Under the pieces are notes generated by a model that was not told the origin of the DNA, made no database searches, and saw only the letters and a list, made by a program, of their open reading frames with translations. From assembly GCA_025769875.1 (NCBI GenBank), contig JAGFNK010000072.1, positions 1 to 64,000 of the forward strand: a stretch of DNA of 64,000 nucleotides, given 5' to 3'. Shown in pieces: positions 1 through 12,599 of this stretch (within the stretch, counting starts at the first letter, position 1; each line of letters starts with the position of its first letter). The DNA is from Russula earlei (taxonomy: Eukaryota; Basidiomycota; Agaricomycetes; Russulales; Russulaceae). The position numbers and the translations under genes are program-made.

Positions 1-126
1 ATCCAAGCAAAGAGTATGACATCTACCAAACTGGCAAAAGATAACCAACCGACACAGTCCCTTGCAGAACTAATCCCCACTGAATTCAAGGTCTGGCAAA
101 GCATATTTGATGAACAAGCCTCCCAA

Positions 127-1017
127 TGTCATGAACCATTTCCCAGAGAGGGCCCTTGAAAAACCCTTCCTTATGAGAGGAAACCCAGCCTCTATGGTGC
201 CACCCTGTTCACATGGACAAAAGGGGTGAGTAGAGGTGTCCACAATATCACGCATGCATTGTTTGCATGAGCAATTCTTGACACAATTGACATACAGCAA
301 GCCCCACTTAATGGCAACCCCTTTAGCAATAATGAACAGTATTATAGCCTCTCTAAGGACCCTTTAGGATGACTCTAAATGCCTTACAAGAGACTCTAAC
401 AAGACACTAAAAGCCCTACAACATGTTATTAGACTAACTCTAATAACCATAGAACGAACTATAAAGCAATACTAAGGACCTTAATATGAGTATTAGGGTC
501 GACTCTAATGACCCTAATAGAACTATATAAGGGGCCTTATAAGCAACTCTATTCCTGGAACCAAACTACAAGTCCTCAAATGACTGGCCCTAAACTAACT
601 AACAGTAAATGGATCAGGTGCTTTGCACATGTACTAAGGCAGTGAACATGTGGACAGTAAGCGCTCTTACTCATTGATAGGAGCCTTCTTACTCAGCAGC
701 ATACTGAGCATGACTGAGCATGCTCACAGTTCTCTTGTAGTATATAAGTGCTCAATAAAGTAGCGGACAATCTTCAGACTGTCCATTTGTTCATGACACT
801 CTCTATCCCTAGGATACTCCTTTAAGGACCATCCCCTTGTGACCATTCTGGCCTCTTCCATGCATACCTGCTCAACTCTACCAGTAACCATACCTCTTTG
901 GTATTTGGTACTGCTTTGGACTCTACTTCTTGCCCACGCCATCTTGGACATCTATTGACTCGTCTTTGAACTTATCCCTCGCTCTTGAACTGGATTGTTC
1001 AACAGTGAGTCTTGACA
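127..1017 (+). mobile_element. LTR copy, 891 bp, TGTCATG...CTTGACA family
   Basis: It begins TGTCATGAACC and ends CTTGACA, and matches on the opposite strand the complete solo LTR at 30922-31883. A TATA-like box followed by an AATAAA signal lies near 740-760, as in an LTR promoter/polyadenylation region. The five bases on either side (CCCAA and CTTGT) do not match, so this is not a clean solo LTR; it may be one end of a damaged element. The sequence just upstream (about 55-126) can be read in frame as a stretch resembling the start of a Ty3 reverse transcriptase region (LIPTEF...IFDEQASQ), which is weak evidence that it landed in an older element. Confidence 0.7.
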
Positions 1018-1132
1018 CTTGTTACTTGTTTGGACCATGCTCTTTGCCAACTTCATCCTAGAATCTTAGTCAACTTGTCTCTGAGCTCTTATCTCACTCT
1101 TGAACTGGATTGTTCAACAGTGAGTCCTGACA
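1018..1132 (+). repeat. Tandem duplication of the LTR 3' end
   Basis: About 115 bp directly after the LTR repeats its last 115 bp at lower identity. Both units end with the same block, CTTGAACTGGATTGTTCAAC followed by AGTGAGTC and TGACA. The second unit runs straight into the truncated Tc1 element. Confidence 0.6.
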
Positions 1133-1695
1133 AGAAGAAATGCCAAGATACCCTCTTTCAACAGGACAATGCCTCTATCTACAAGAGCAGGCTTGCCACA
1201 TCTTGGTTCCAAGACCACAGAATTCAGGTCATGGACTGGCCAGCTCAATCCCCAGACCTCAATCCTATTGAGCATCTTTGGGCTCATCTCAAAAAGAAGC
1301 TTGCAGCATATCCAACACCCCCTAAGGGAATCAATGAACTTTGGGAGTGCACACAGATGGAATAGGGAGGCCATTGATCAAACTGTGGTGCAGAATTTGA
1401 TAGAAAGTATGCCAAGGAGGGTAGAAGAGGTGTTCAAAGCAAATGGAGGATACACAAACTACTAATTTTTGGCATATACCCTATTTAGATACCAAGGCAG
1501 CAAAAAAACTGTTCAAATGGATACACTGAAAGAAATACCCCATATCTTCTTACATAATTATGTTCATAGAATATAAAACAAAGCTATGATGTAGAGCTTT
1601 AAAACAAGTAACATATTATCAGCTGCAGTTGTTTTATAGATACAGTCAACATAACAAAAATGTTCAAAACATTTGAATGGTTTTTTGGGTCACTG
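1131..1695 (+). mobile_element. 5'-truncated Tc1 element with right terminal inverted repeat
   Basis: It matches the 3' part of the complete Tc1 element at 26300-27916. The coding part (1131-1465) still holds the second catalytic Asp (FQQDNAS) and the third acidic residue (SPDLNPIEHLW). A premature stop follows ECTQME, and the reading frame must shift to reach the C-terminal end (VEEVFKANGGYTNY). The right terminal inverted repeat ends GGGTCACTG at 1695, followed by TA. The first two thirds of the transposase and the left end are missing, so this is a dead copy. Confidence 0.85.
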
Positions 1696-1697
1696 TA

Positions 1698-2309
1698 TCA
1701 AAGAAAAGTGGAGGTCCATCAAGTCATTTTTGAGGAATATTTTGGCTGGGGGTCATGCCTGCATCACACCTTCTGGGCAGATAAATAGGTGGGGATGTTT
1801 CATTCCAGGCAGACTTTAATTTGGCATGTGTTACATGTCCATTACTTTCATGACATTTTGTGACTGGTGAGATGGTAGTGAATTGGCAAGTTCCTGGTTA
1901 GTGATAGTATGATTGGATCTAGAACCTTACTGGAGAGGTCTTTGCCTTCTCTGATCCATCAGGGTTCTGGTTCAACACTATACCCACCAGACCCATCAGA
2001 TATGTACCTATGTATATGGGTACAAATCCTGTGCAGGTTGGGGTACATGTAAAGCTTTTAATTGGGCACCCATGGGATTACCTGTGCCAATGCCTAAGCC
2101 TCCATGAAGCCAGAAAAGGTAGTAAAGTTGGTAAGGTCTGCTAAAGTCCCAGATATGTCCCAAACCAACATTGGACAAAGGGCTCCTAACTTTGGCAGTA
2201 GCCCCCATTAGAGCATAAATTGGTTGATAGCCATAAGGCTGACTGATGTGAGTTTCCAACTTTCAGGAACATTACAGAACTTATGCAGCTTTCTCAACTT
2301 TCTTGGCTA
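1698..2309. repeat. Repeat sequence related to 36333-36600
   Basis: No gene is visible. About 2090-2309 is the reverse complement, at diverged identity, of 36333-36560 (shared blocks such as TTGGACA...GGGACATATCTGGGACTTT). It forms the left flank of the pogo-like element, so that element probably inserted into an older repeat of this family. Confidence 0.5.
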
Positions 2310-4985
2310 TACTGTCACCAACCCACCAACCATGCAGCTTACTTAAGGTACCTAGCACTTGGTCAGAATTTGTAGACACACTGAAAATGATGATCTTGAT
2401 TTCTTTCAAATGGGGGGTGAAAGTAGTGATTAATGTGAATCCACCCATGTTTTTTTTTGTCAGAATATACCCATTTGATGTTTTCCCCTTCCTCATGTTT
2501 TTGGAGAGATGTCACAGCAGAATGGTAGAGTTCAAGTTGGTGCTTCAAATCGGCATCCTCAGCTAATCACATGTCTCTAAGCCATCCTCATCCTCTCATT
2601 AGCCCCAGCAATCACTGTAACACTCTCCTGCTCCCACATTGCAGTGTAATAAACTGTTTCATTGATGCTGCCCATCCACACAAAGTGATCATGCCAGACA
2701 GATGATGCATATGAGGACCAAATTCAAGGAGCAATCACCAAGTGGCAGGAGGGCCACTTCAAAAGTAGATGAGCAGCTGCAATTGCCCACAATGTGAGGA
2801 GCAGTCATTTGGTTCTCTAACGCTTATAAATTCCCTTAGGTTCCTCTTCAGACACTCAGTGATCACATCAATGGGTGTTGTCACAAGAAGGATGCAAATG
2901 TGACTCAGCAACTGCTCTCAAAGGAACAGGAGGGTGCACTAGTTTCCTGGGTAGGCCACCTGGCCTTGATTGCTAAACCAATGGACTAGAACAATGTCAA
3001 ATCTCTTGGGTATGACATGTCTGGCATCATCCCAGGCAAGAACTGGCACCGCCATTTCCAGAAGTGGCACCCAGAGCTTCAGTCATCAAAGCCAAGTAAT
3101 CTGGATCCCAAGCGTGCTCAGAACTTCAACGTCTCAAATGTCACTCAATATTTTGAGCTAGTCAAGCAGGTCTATGACAAGCACCCAAACCTCCCACCAG
3201 AGCACATCTGGAACATGGATGAGAAGGGTTTGCAACTTGGTGAGGCCAGCAAATGGTACAAAAAATATTTTCACCTATGCACCCTCAAGAAAAGCAAATT
3301 TTATTGTGTGCATTCCGATTCCCTTGAACTTGTCACCATCATCGAGTGTATTTTGCCCTCCAGGTTGTCTATTCCCCCAGTGTTTGTCCTTTCAAATGGG
3401 CCTCTCCTGGTCCACCACAAATCCGATCTGGATGCCCCAATCGGGGGGATTGCCACATCCCAAAATGGGTGGATGGACAACAAAATCAGTTTGTCGTGGT
3501 TCTGCCATGCCTTCATTCCCTTCACTCAGACAATGACCCACAAGCTCCTCATGTCTGCATTCTCCTCCACCAGCATCCACCCCTTCAACCCCTCCATCTT
3601 CGTTGAGGCCAATTTTGCACCTTCCAAAGCTTACTCCACCACTCAGCACATCCTAATCTCATTTCCTGTCAATGTTCCCTCATCCTCCCCCCTTCCCTCT
3701 GAGTCCTCTGACTGGGATGGCTCAGACACCAATGAGGGCATGCAAGATGACAAGCATGTGCAAGATGGTCTTGATGTAATGGATGAAGACCCAGTTGCAT
3801 TTGACTGGGACACAGAGTCCAATGACTCAGACTTCACGCCACTGCCAGAACGCATGAATGACTTGCCACCACCATGTTCAGTGTTCTCCTTCTGTCATGC
3901 CTTCTGCAACCCCCCCCCACCCCTTCACCAACTCCCCTTGCTTCACGTCTGCATGTCTCACTTAATTTGGCTCCATCCTCTTCCTTGCCTACAATGGACA
4001 ATGAACACACTTCAGCCATTACGCAAAATGTGTCAGAGCATCCATGTGACATGTCCACCAGCCGAGACCCTCTCTGGCTCATCCCCCTTCACTCGCTCTC
4101 AAAGGGTGAGTTCTTCCCCTGCGATGTCTCTCTCAATCGCATTTGGTTCTCACCACACACCAATCCCCACTACATTCCAGGAGATGAGTTCAGAGCTCTC
4201 TTGACTCTGGTTGATGGTGGAGCTGATGGGAAGGGAGATCCTTCAAGCCAGGGCAGAGACCAGCTCCAGTAAGCACACTGCACCATCATGAAGCGTGCAG
4301 CATCTGATGCCAGGACAGAGTTGGAAAATCAGAAGCGCAAGACACACCTGTTCTGTGAAGACAAGCATGTGTTTTGTTGCCCATCCTGAAGTTGAGGTGC
4401 AGTGGCTCACTGAACAGGAAGAGAAGGCCCATGCTCACAAGAGAGGATGCTGAGAAGGCAGCTCAAAAGTTGACCAATGAAGCAGCTCACGATGCACAAA
4501 TCTTGGAGGACATACTGGTCTAAGGTTTTCAATGGTGAGTCTCAATGTCTATTTACAACAATGCACTCATGTTTTACAGAACCACTTTCCTTATATAAAC
4601 ACAAAGACAACCTTATTGCGCTCTCTGGTGCGCTTGGACTCAAGATGTCAGGGCACTGTCAATGAGCTGGTTTGCCAGCTCAAGGCCCACCTCAAAGCTC
4701 ACGCAGGCCTTTGTGATCAGCCTCGATTTGCTGGGCTCTTCCTTCAAGGCAGGCGGAATCGGATCGAGAGGGTTTAGTTAATTCCTGTATGCACACAGTA
4801 TTACATTGTCTTTTTTCCTTGCCCCCCCCCCAAACCTCCAATTGCAGTGATTTTACCTGTCTCATCAACAATGTAAGGTTCAAACGGCGCTTCAAAGTTT
4901 TCATTATGTGTCTGGTGACTATGTGTGACTGACCAAGTGCTAGGTACCTTAAGTAAGCTGCATGGTTGGTGGGTCGGTGACAGTA
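2310..4985 (+). mobile_element. Pogo-like DNA transposon (Tc1/mariner superfamily), 2676 bp
   Basis: It has 57-bp terminal inverted repeats (2310-2366 and 4929-4985), beginning TACTGTCACC, that differ at a single position (CAAC versus CGAC). TA dinucleotides at 2308-2309 and 4986-4987 are the expected target-site duplication. Inside is a degraded DDE_1 transposase. The length, TA duplication and CENP-B-type transposase fit the pogo/Fot1 group. The nearly identical ends suggest insertion much more recently than the state of the coding region implies, or mobilisation in trans as a non-autonomous copy. Confidence 0.8.
2880..4500 (+). pseudogene. Degraded pogo-type DDE_1 transposase
   Basis: The frame reads a CENP-B-type helix-turn-helix remnant (SKEQEGALVSWVGHLALIAK, then a stop), then GKNWHRHFQKWHPEL and the first catalytic region WNMDEKGLQLG. 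After SLSWFCHAFIPF the sequence jumps directly to a C-terminal block (STSIHPFNPSIF), so the part holding the second Asp (usually DGHxSH) and the third catalytic Asp is deleted. The longest open stretch is 3017-4204. The C-terminal acidic region resembles that of the fragment at 31884-34024. The protein cannot be active. Coordinates are approximate. Confidence 0.75.
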
Positions 4986-5370
4986 TAGTTGATATTTGGG
5001 TCATGACTTTCTAGAATTAGGATCAGTCTAAACAACCATTGACTTTACAACTTTTTTGACTCTATAAAGCTAAAAAATATTTTATGTGATTTTCCTGATG
5101 CACGCTGTGGCTGGCTGCAACTCCAACAGTTGGGTCACTTACTTAAGTTGTCCGGTATCTGGGCTAACCACAGTGTGTAACACGACGCGTCCGACAAACT
5201 CGAGAGGGTTCTGAAAGCAAAGCAAATACACGGTACAAATATATCGATATTCCATATGATGTGTCTGATCTATGCGAAGAGGAGTGATCCAGGGTAGCAC
5301 GACTGATACTGATACACCGACAAGACGAAACCTAGGGAAGGACTTCGTAGCAACCAACGGCTCGTAACCT

Positions 5371-6976
5371 TTACACACCCAGTGAGGCGAGCTCGCGATA
5401 GAACGCGGCCATGCGGCGACACGCGTAATTGACGTAGTCAAACTCGGACCGGGCAACGTGCGCCAGAACGTTTTCGCGAGCCTGGACGAGTGCCCACACC
5501 GACCACATGGCATGCGTCGAAGGGCTCCACGCGCACACCGCATTTTCGAGCGCGACGAGCTCGCGCTCGCGAACCACGGGTGATGGGTCCGAGTCCGAGA
5601 AGGCCGGCGCCGGCGTGGGCGTGGACGTGGACGTGGATATGGTGCGGTTCCGGAGATACGCGGTGAGGAAGGTACGCCGCTCTGCGCGGTTCGGATAGCG
5701 CGAGGCGTCGAGCACGTGTGGGGTTGGTCCGTGGTAGTTGGCCGTCCACTCGTGGAAGTGATTCGCGATGTCGAAGGCTGCTGGGTTCGGCGAGGCGTAT
5801 TCAAAGTCAACAACGATGATCTGTTATGGCATGATAAACGCATGCACGTAATAGAATTGTCAGGAGCGCGAAGCGGGTTGACGAGAAGGATAAGGTAAGT
5901 AATGGAAGACGAACCTGGTGGTGCTCGGGGGTACCCTCCTCAACTCTATTCAACCGAAGTATGTTGCCATACTGGGCATCGTTGTGACAAAGGACAGGGT
6001 GTGAATCAATGTGCTGGTTTTTCAACCATTTCATGTAGCTCTCCCACTTTGAATGAAACCTATCTAGGTCGAGCTCTTTGCGAATGGCCGGAGCGATTGC
6101 AGGCAACGCAAGTACAGCTCGTGCATGAGGCAGCCAGGAATGCACATTTTTGCAAACGCCTATTTTTATATTACTTCCATGCGACTGTCCATCGATGGCA
6201 GTAACATCAACGCCGTGAAGCTCAGCCATTCGCGCCCCAATATATGCACTGATCCGTGGCTCACGGATATCGACAGCGGTGAGTGTGACTGAATCAAAGT
6301 ACTCTTCTAGACGTCCATTTGTGAACGTGCCGTAGATACGTGGGCCGAGCTTGTATCTGGAAGAAAGGACGTGCAGGAGTTGGAGCTCACGAGTGCGTGA
6401 TATGAGGGAGTCAGTGGATGGACCGTAGATCCGTAGCAGGAGGGTACGGGAAGAGGTGGACGGTGAGGATACGAAAAATACGGCATTGGTGAAGGAGCCG
6501 GACACTTTCTGTATGCATGGGACGGGATGGTTTGCTGCTTGGGACCAAGAGGGCACTCGAAGGATCCTGAGGATGTCTAACAGCTGCTGAGAAAAACCGG
6601 TCGAATTGTACAACCTAAAAAGAAGGATGATTGTGTAAGCATGATAGCGCGATAAGCACTTGGGTTGGGGGGCAGACCGCTATCAACACCATCCTCAAGG
6701 GTGCTAGCTAATGCAGAACGTGATGGGAGGCACAGTGAGTTGTGCCAACGATAAGGCGAAAATCCTTACATAGCATCTAGTCGGACGCCCGACGTGCGGT
6801 ATATCGTCGAGGTAGACAGAAGAATCGTCTCGTCGATGATAAGGGGCACCAGTAGTGCGAGACGAATGGAATAAGGTCTGGGGTGTTATTGAAGCATTGG
6901 AAGACACAGCAGATATGGCTATAGGTCGATGAAAATCGACATTTACGATGTCTGGAAGAACAATGTCGGTCGACAT
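5371..6976 (-). CDS. Choline/ethanolamine kinase-like protein
   Basis: This is a predicted ATP-dependent kinase of the choline/ethanolamine family, which phosphorylates choline or ethanolamine at the first step of the Kennedy phospholipid pathway in the cytosol. Proposed exons are 6976-6770, 6586-5915 and 5820-5371, giving about 442 residues. The phosphotransferase signature is present: HNDAQYGNILR (Brenner's motif), then VDFEYASPNPAAFDIANHFHEW, which is the DFEY metal-binding segment. The intron 5914-5821 is certain because it joins these two motifs in frame. The first intron is less sure: I placed its acceptor at a pyrimidine-rich CAG (6587), but a second acceptor at 6614 exists. The ATG at 6976 follows an AT-rich stretch near 7075. 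Choline versus ethanolamine preference cannot be told from the sequence. Confidence 0.85.
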
Positions 6977-6999
6977 GATGATGGCAGCAGTCAAGGAGA

Positions 7000-9900
7000 G
7001 CAGGTGAGCAGGTGATTATTTGTTCGAGCAACAGGCAGCCATGAGTCGTGTGACATAAAATTCACCAAACGAATTTTAAATTATAAATTCGTGGCATCGC
7101 CACTATTATGATCCGTTCGCTAGCGCCCTTGCCCAGCTACTTCAATTAATGGATTCAGCTCTCTATGCCAAAAGCACTTCCAAGTCGAGCATTCGTGACA
7201 GGGTGACAATGGTACAAGTACAAGTGTAATAGTATATTGGGTCAAGGACGGAATGCTGAGAAGTACGACCACGCGGCGGCTTCGAGTGATTAACCACGCC
7301 ATGTGCAGCTTCTGTCTCTTTATTTATTAACCGCTGATGCGCTGATGTACCGATGGGCAAATGATTTAGGCCACAGGCGACAGGCTGTACCTTTTGCAGG
7401 GTGCAACTGGGCATCTCGCCCCCTTATTTCTCTATCTCGACTCTGGGACGCGTCCCCCCTTCGTGGCTGCTCTTTTGGCCCCTGCCGTAACATTACCCTA
7501 CGTGGCCCGCCTTCTAATGGGACGACTCAATGTTACCACCTCTATCTCCCGGTCTACGTTTTGGGCGTCGAGATCAACGTTATACCTCGATCATCTGTCC
7601 GCACCGTCTATCCGTTCTTCGGCACCTTTAGTACGAACGAAAGCAGCGACGCCGCCCGCTCAACGCTCCGCTCCAGAGATCTTCTTGAACACGTTCCCCA
7701 TTGTTCGATCTTCGTGGACCCTTATTCCATATCCCATATTCTGCCCGCCTCCCTGTTGACAGTCGCATATATCTTTCATTTTCGCCGCCGGGGCCTCTTC
7801 TTTGGCTTTACAGTTGGAAAACGCAATGCCCGCGGAGATTTTTCGCGTGTCGCCTTGCTGTGCTGGCAGCTACTCCATGCTCCATCCCTTTCTCTACACC
7901 AATGTCAGGAGGCCACGAACTCGATCGACGGGTTTTCATACCTCATATGTCACGTCTGATTCGTGTCGTCGTCGATGAGCCGTCGGTAGATTTTTGATAC
8001 GCTAACTCCGGTTGATCACATGATCTTTCCCTGTTTGGAACGATATCTTTTCTGGAACTCGGTAAATAGATTATTTTTTTCTCGAACTGGGCCTGTCTCG
8101 TCCGCAGGACCTTGCGCTCCCTCTCGTGCCTAGTGTTTTCCACGCCGTTCTTTGACGTGATTGCGTGTCTCCATCTTCTTTGATTTGCACTCCACTACGT
8201 ACTTCTTTCCCATGAACACAGGGCCCTGTTCCATCACGTCCGTAGATACTCCGCATCGTCGCGCACGTCCTGTGCCTAGCCGAAGAACCGGGTTTGTCAG
8301 CTATCGCACCAATAACGTCGAAGCAATTTTGCTCTCACAATTGGCCTTGGCTGAAGTTGCCGTCGGTGATAAAGAAAGCAATTATCAACCAACTTGGGAC
8401 GCAAAACCGTCACCTCTGCGGGCCCTGCCTTGGCGTCAACTTCTGCCTTTCTGATCGCGGCACCTCTTCCGCGAAGGACGCGCGCGCAGACTCGATTTTT
8501 GGGTCCCCCTGACGATGCCCACCAGAACCCACTGCCTCGTTGGGAACCTATTTCAGGGTCATTGTCTCCCCTCCGCCCGAAAAGGCACCGCTGAAATTTT
8601 GTGAGCCGAGCCCCATCGCCGTTCTTTCCGCTTTGTTATCTGTTCCGGGAGTCGGTGACACAAAGAGAAAAAAGTGAGAGATTCAGAAGGTCCCGAGGTT
8701 GCCCGTTGCCAAGGACTCCTCGTGAACCCCCCTCCCCCCTTGTTGACATTTTGACATTGACAGGAATTACCCCCGTGGAGCCACTTGCATGCAGGCAGGG
8801 CATTTTTCTTCTAGCCGATGTTCGCCCCTTGAAGATGTTTTTTTTTTCTCCGTTCACCTTCTGATCTCTCAGAAATATACGTGAAACATATTTCACTTCG
8901 CTCTACCAACGTGTTCCACAACGGTGTTCTGGCTCAGGACCTTTCGTGGGAAGCCAGTCGCCGAAGATGCCCTTCGTCCCAACTCGGACACCGCATCATG
9001 AACGTTCCCCTCGGTCGGTTCATCTTCATCTGAACCCCGAGTCGTAGACAAAGCAATCGGTGTATTTTTTAAGTTGTTGCCTACATGCGCACCCACGTTT
9101 TCCACCACGAAGCTCTGCCGAGGGGCGACAATCCGTCAAGCCACTGATTCCACATCTCCGTTTTTCATAATGATCAGCCTTTGGGCGCCCTGTCATGGAC
9201 CACCCGGGTTCCTTTCCTTTCGCAATGATCGAATTGCCAATTCATCAGCCTTTATGTGTTTCGGGGCAACGGTGATCCGCGCACCAATCGTTTTCCCTTC
9301 ATCTTTCATCCAGTGCGCACGGTACCCCATCGGGCACTACGCCGATGAAAAGCTAGTCGGGCATGCGTCAACGAAGCTAGCTGTGCGCTGTCAATGAGTT
9401 TGCCGTCAGGTCTCCGCTTTTCGAGCAGTGCGCGCTTCTTCTATTCATGACCTTACCGCCGTGCTGCGAGTCCCTGGGACTTGGCTTACAGGCCCCCGCG
9501 TCATACGTTATCGCGACGTCAAAATGGCCGAGATCGCCCTCGCGACCATTCTGGCCACACGCATCTGAGCTTACCGGAGCTCGCTACGTTGCTGCACGTG
9601 GACCTGTGTCTTCTTCTCTCATGTCTCATGTCTCATAAAACATCTAGCCCCGCGAAAACACTCGAGCGCCTCTTCCCGTTACACGAATTCATTCGAAACG
9701 CCGGCAGGCCATCACAGACGGGGGGAGAGGGGAGAGGGGAATTTGTCCCTCCACGAGGTTGATGGTGGGCTAAGACAAAATAGCTCTATTTCCACCTCGG
9801 TCTGGTATATTTGAATATGATACACGTCCGCTCTGAGGAGATCCTTGGCACTAGGCTCAATATACACCGATTTCATCTATTTTCGTCCAATTCAGATGTA

Positions 9901-10020
9901 TCTGAACCTGCACGGGCTGTGAACGAGGGCAATAGCACTGGGCGCAAGAAGAGCGAAAGCTGCGTGACGTCAGGGACCACCGGTCGTGCATTACGAGAAT
10001 TCGACGTACGAGCAGAGCGC
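7000..10020. other. Gene-free stretch upstream of the kinase gene
   Basis: No conserved protein, RNA gene or transposon was recognised. Several plus-strand open frames exist (the longest, 7303-7959, has 218 codons), but they overlap in other frames, resemble no family I know and have no coherent exon structure. CpG content is high, unlike the repeat island. The segment may contain untranslated regions, an unrecognised lineage-specific gene or a long noncoding RNA. Confidence 0.4.
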
Positions 10021-10023
10021 CTC

Positions 10024-12407
10024 CTAAACAAGGTGCACACATGGTCCAGACATCCTGCACACGAGAACGTTTAGTATGGCTAAATGACGAGCGGCGTCTT
10101 GACTGTCCCATACCCGAAATGCCCTTACGCTGACGGCGATGGGAACGAGGCCTGATTCTGTTGAAGATGCCACGGACGCTCCACGCAGAACATTACGGGA
10201 TACACCGCTTTGGAAAATTGCGCCCGCGATGGACTGAAAAAAAATGAAATGTCAGTTGGAATGAAAATCCAAATTGGTGACAAGGACACATGCCAATCCA
10301 ACTGTTGCACCGGTGAAACGAACAAGGAAGAACGCCCCAGTCCCTGCTGCCAATTCCGTTGGAGGAAGAGCGTTCGTCAAGGCTTGGTACGGTGCGTGGA
10401 ACAGCATTCCTACACCGACGCCCGCCAACAAGGGAAGAAACGACTGCATTGTTATCCGAGTATTCTCGTCAAGGAGCCACAAGAGTGCTGAAGAAGGGGT
10501 TAGTGGGTCCCGGAAAGAGGAGGAGGGCGGAATGATCCTCACCAAATCCTGTTGTACCGAGGAACAATCCTCCAGACATGATCCATTTTTGGCCAACGGT
10601 GCTGTGCGTGCGCCTCTGTATGGCACCTAGGGACCAAGCAACAGGCATCGACGCCAGGGATGACCCCAGAGAATAAGGAAGAAGTAAGACTGCAGTGCGA
10701 AGATTTGAGATCGATACGTTAACAGTCTAAGACAGGGGGTGTTTCACAAAAGTTCTGATGAGAGAACGCGCGCAACGTACCTGATAGTATAAAGCAAGAT
10801 AGAATGTTCCAGTGTTGAAGGCAACGTTGTGAAGGAGACTGACAGCAAGGAGTATAACTGGGAGTTCATCAGAGAAGATGGAGCCAAAGGAGGGAATCAA
10901 GGACGGACTGATGTTGAAATTGTTAAAAATTGCCCGAGGGAACAATGCCTCGCGTGTGGTTTGAACCTCGTGGACTCCAGCTGAAATTAACAAGCCAGTA
11001 CCGACGACAATCAACGTAAGTGTGGAGGTGGCTGTCCCTGGATTGCGGCGTTATGGGATTTTCCGCGAAGAAGGGATAGGCACCGGAACTCACAGCCACG
11101 AGCACTCGCGAAGCTAAAACCTACGATAATGCAAGAAGTGCCGCCCATGAAGAGGAGCCTGTTTGAAAACGTTTATGAACGACCGGAGAGGGGGGAGAGT
11201 CACTTGCGACGTACAAGCCCACAAAGTCGAACCTGCGAAGGAAATCTCTCCAGGAGGCGGCCTTCGGACGTTCAAACTCGATTCCATTGAGTGCTAGTGC
11301 CAGCACCAGAGCACCGGTGAAGCAGATGGGAAGATTGAGATAAACTGGGGAGATTGGGGTTAGACAAAGATACGTTGCCGAATCTGCAGGGGACCATAAC
11401 GTACATGCCCATCGCCAGCTTAAACCGGTAGAACCTTGAGCTGACAAACTCGTTGAGAACGGACATATGGGCCGTATTAAGAAGAGAGGACAGCTGACTA
11501 CTAAATATGCCACCAAAAAGGGGGCCTGCTACAGCTGAGCAACTCCAAGTGACACTCAGCGCTTGAGACCACTTCGCTCTATTGCGAACTTCCACGAGCT
11601 CCGAAGTAATAACCCAGACAGAGCTCACTATTCCTCCCCCGCCTATACCAGATAGTGCACGGGCTGAGATTAGCCAATTCAAGTCCTGGGACAACATTAC
11701 CACGAGGAGGTGATCTTCAAAAGAGTTAACGCACTCGAGCAACGCCACACAACAGGGAACCGAGAGCAAATACAACAATGCTTGAGAAAAGTACACACTG
11801 GGTAAAGGGAAAGCTTAGCTGATGCTAACTCCACAAAAAATCAAATTCATGATTTGCTAACCTTCCTTCCCGTGAGGTCAGATATTCTTCCATACAGAGG
11901 CTGACATGCCGTCTGAGTGAGCAGATACGCGACCCCGATCCAGGTGTAATCAGATTGTGAACCATCAAAGTCCCTGATAATGGTCGGCAGGCACGTAGAG
12001 ATAATTGTCTAATTTTCGGTGAACAAGAGAGGCAGCGTAAGATTCTGCCAACGTACTGCATCAGTCGTCGCGAGGAACAGCGTCAATGCGGCGCTGTGGG
12101 AGAGTGAGACAGAATTCAAGACATCTATTATCTATTAGGAGAACCGCGTCGCGTACCCGATATGCGCCACTAGAACCCGCACCGTAGTCAATTGTCGAGA
12201 AGAGGGTAAGCCATTAAGATTTTTGGCTGTCCCCTTCTCCTTGGTCGCGTCTTCGGGAAGATGGGCGGCTGAAGACGCCGCGCTGGATGCAGCAGGAGAT
12301 GGACATGGACATGCCGCCTCGCACTTGCCATCTGACAGCATGGACCCGGGACGAGGACCATCATCGTCTTTGGCAGTCGGAGCGGAAGGCCAGCGAAGAT
12401 AAAACAT
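10024..12407 (-). CDS. MFS multidrug/H+ antiporter (DHA2-type, 14 transmembrane segments)
   Basis: This is a predicted plasma-membrane or vacuolar exporter of the major facilitator superfamily, of the kind that expels toxic compounds in exchange for protons. The gene has at least 12 short exons. Clear ones are 12407-12157, 12093-12057, 12008-11862, 11797-11735, 11685-11502 and 11440-11405, with further exons down to about 10024. Spliced, it reads the family landmarks: ATTDATIISTCLPTI (first membrane segment), LYGRISDLTGRK (loop 2-3 motif A), ARALSGIGGGGIVSS, AVAGPLFGGIFTQGS (motif C region) and LSWRWAFYLNLPICF. The C-terminal half has VGVGMLFHAPYQALTNALPP. The start (12407, 12341 or 12593) and the last two exon borders are uncertain. 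Substrates cannot be inferred. Confidence 0.85.
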
Positions 12408-12599
12408 GGACACTTTTGAAGGTCGGTTAGATGGGCAGATGTGGAGGTATTCTCTGGATGTCACCCCAAAGGCTGAGGAGACGGTACTCACTGTACCGAG
12501 CATTTTATAGGGACGGGGGGGGGTCTGCATCAAGGTTCGGCGTTGGGTGGAATTAAACTCAACGAATAGATGTTGGTGAGGAATTCTCTGCATTGGAGA

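Noticed and set aside
7303..7959. 218-codon plus-strand frame as a gene
   Set aside because: It has no recognisable family, two overlapping alternative frames and no supporting exon structure.
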